A stretch of 64,000 bases of DNA from positions 84,996,046 through 85,060,045 of the forward strand of contig CM054182.1 of the NCBI GenBank assembly GCA_028829895.1, given 5' to 3'. The notes under the pieces are model-generated. The model did no database searches. It worked only from the letters and a program-made list of their open reading frames with translations, and had not been told where the DNA came from. The stretch's first letter is position 1. Every line of letters begins with the position of its first letter. Source of the stretch: Sinotaia quadrata. Lineage: Eukaryota; Mollusca; Gastropoda; Architaenioglossa; Viviparidae. Shown one piece after another: positions 63,782 through 64,000 of the stretch. Made by a program: the position numbers and the translations under genes.

Positions 63782-64000
63782 GTGAGTTTTTTGTTTTGTT
63801 TGTTTTTGTATTTTTATTTTATTGCTAAATACTAGTGTGTTACTTTAGGTCATAAGACTAAGAGTCAGTTTTATTAAGTATAAAAATTAAATTCAAAGAA
63901 AACTCCTGGCTTTACAATACATTTGTCTCATTGCCTGCTCCACACTTAATTGCTCTTTTGCCCTTACTTTGAACATCTAAATTCTTCTTATCAGTGTTTC

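Noticed and set aside
1..64000. CRISPR-like arrays, operons, tRNA or rRNA genes
   Set aside because: The tandem arrays have no conserved-repeat/unique-spacer pattern, and the window is clearly animal nuclear DNA. I saw no cloverleaf with tRNA box sequences, though a covariance-model scan would be needed to exclude one.

Overview
This is an AT-rich, intron-rich, repeat-laden piece of an invertebrate animal genome. GT-AG and GC-AG introns, MAGUK, beta-4-glycosyltransferase, CNPPD1 and DIP2 genes, and relics of animal transposons all fit. The mixture suggests a lophotrochozoan, perhaps a mollusc, but no species can be named. There are no prokaryotic operons, CRISPR arrays or RNA genes that I could recognise. 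Most long open frames are chance or repeat-driven; the real genes were rebuilt exon by exon from homology plus splice sites.

Layout. (1) 898-3448, plus strand: the last five exons of a MAGUK of the MPP2/PALS2/varicose type (guanylate-kinase-like domain to the stop), including a 27-nt microexon. (2) 3449-14950: about 11.5 kb with no coding gene seen, holding 3' UTR material and minisatellites. (3) 14951-21696, minus strand: a complete six-exon beta-1,4-galactosyltransferase-family gene (342 aa) whose introns carry several minisatellites. Two of these arrays have units that copy an exon-intron junction of the gene itself. (4) 21697-29801: intergenic, with a decayed DUF4371/ZMYM-type hAT-like transposase, minisatellites and a 480-bp TIR element with TA target duplication. 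(5) 29802-42904, minus strand: CNPPD1 (506 aa, seven coding exons), with two consecutive GC-AG introns, a deleted mariner relic and a poison-exon-like segment in its first coding intron. (6) About 43.9-44.2 kb: a divergent promoter with a TCTCGCGAGA palindrome between CNPPD1 and DIP2. (7) 44181 to the window end, plus strand: the first two coding exons of DIP2, separated by a 19.4-kb intron that holds minisatellites and a LINE reverse-transcriptase relic.

The genes do not form a pathway: they are a polarity scaffold, a Golgi glycosyltransferase, a cyclin-box membrane protein and a DIP2 protein. CNPPD1 and DIP2 are linked by a shared promoter region. The most unusual feature is the galactosyltransferase gene, where the exon 2 donor and the exon 6 acceptor each form the terminal unit of an intronic tandem array. 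This leaves roughly nine decoy 3' splice sites just upstream of the true one.
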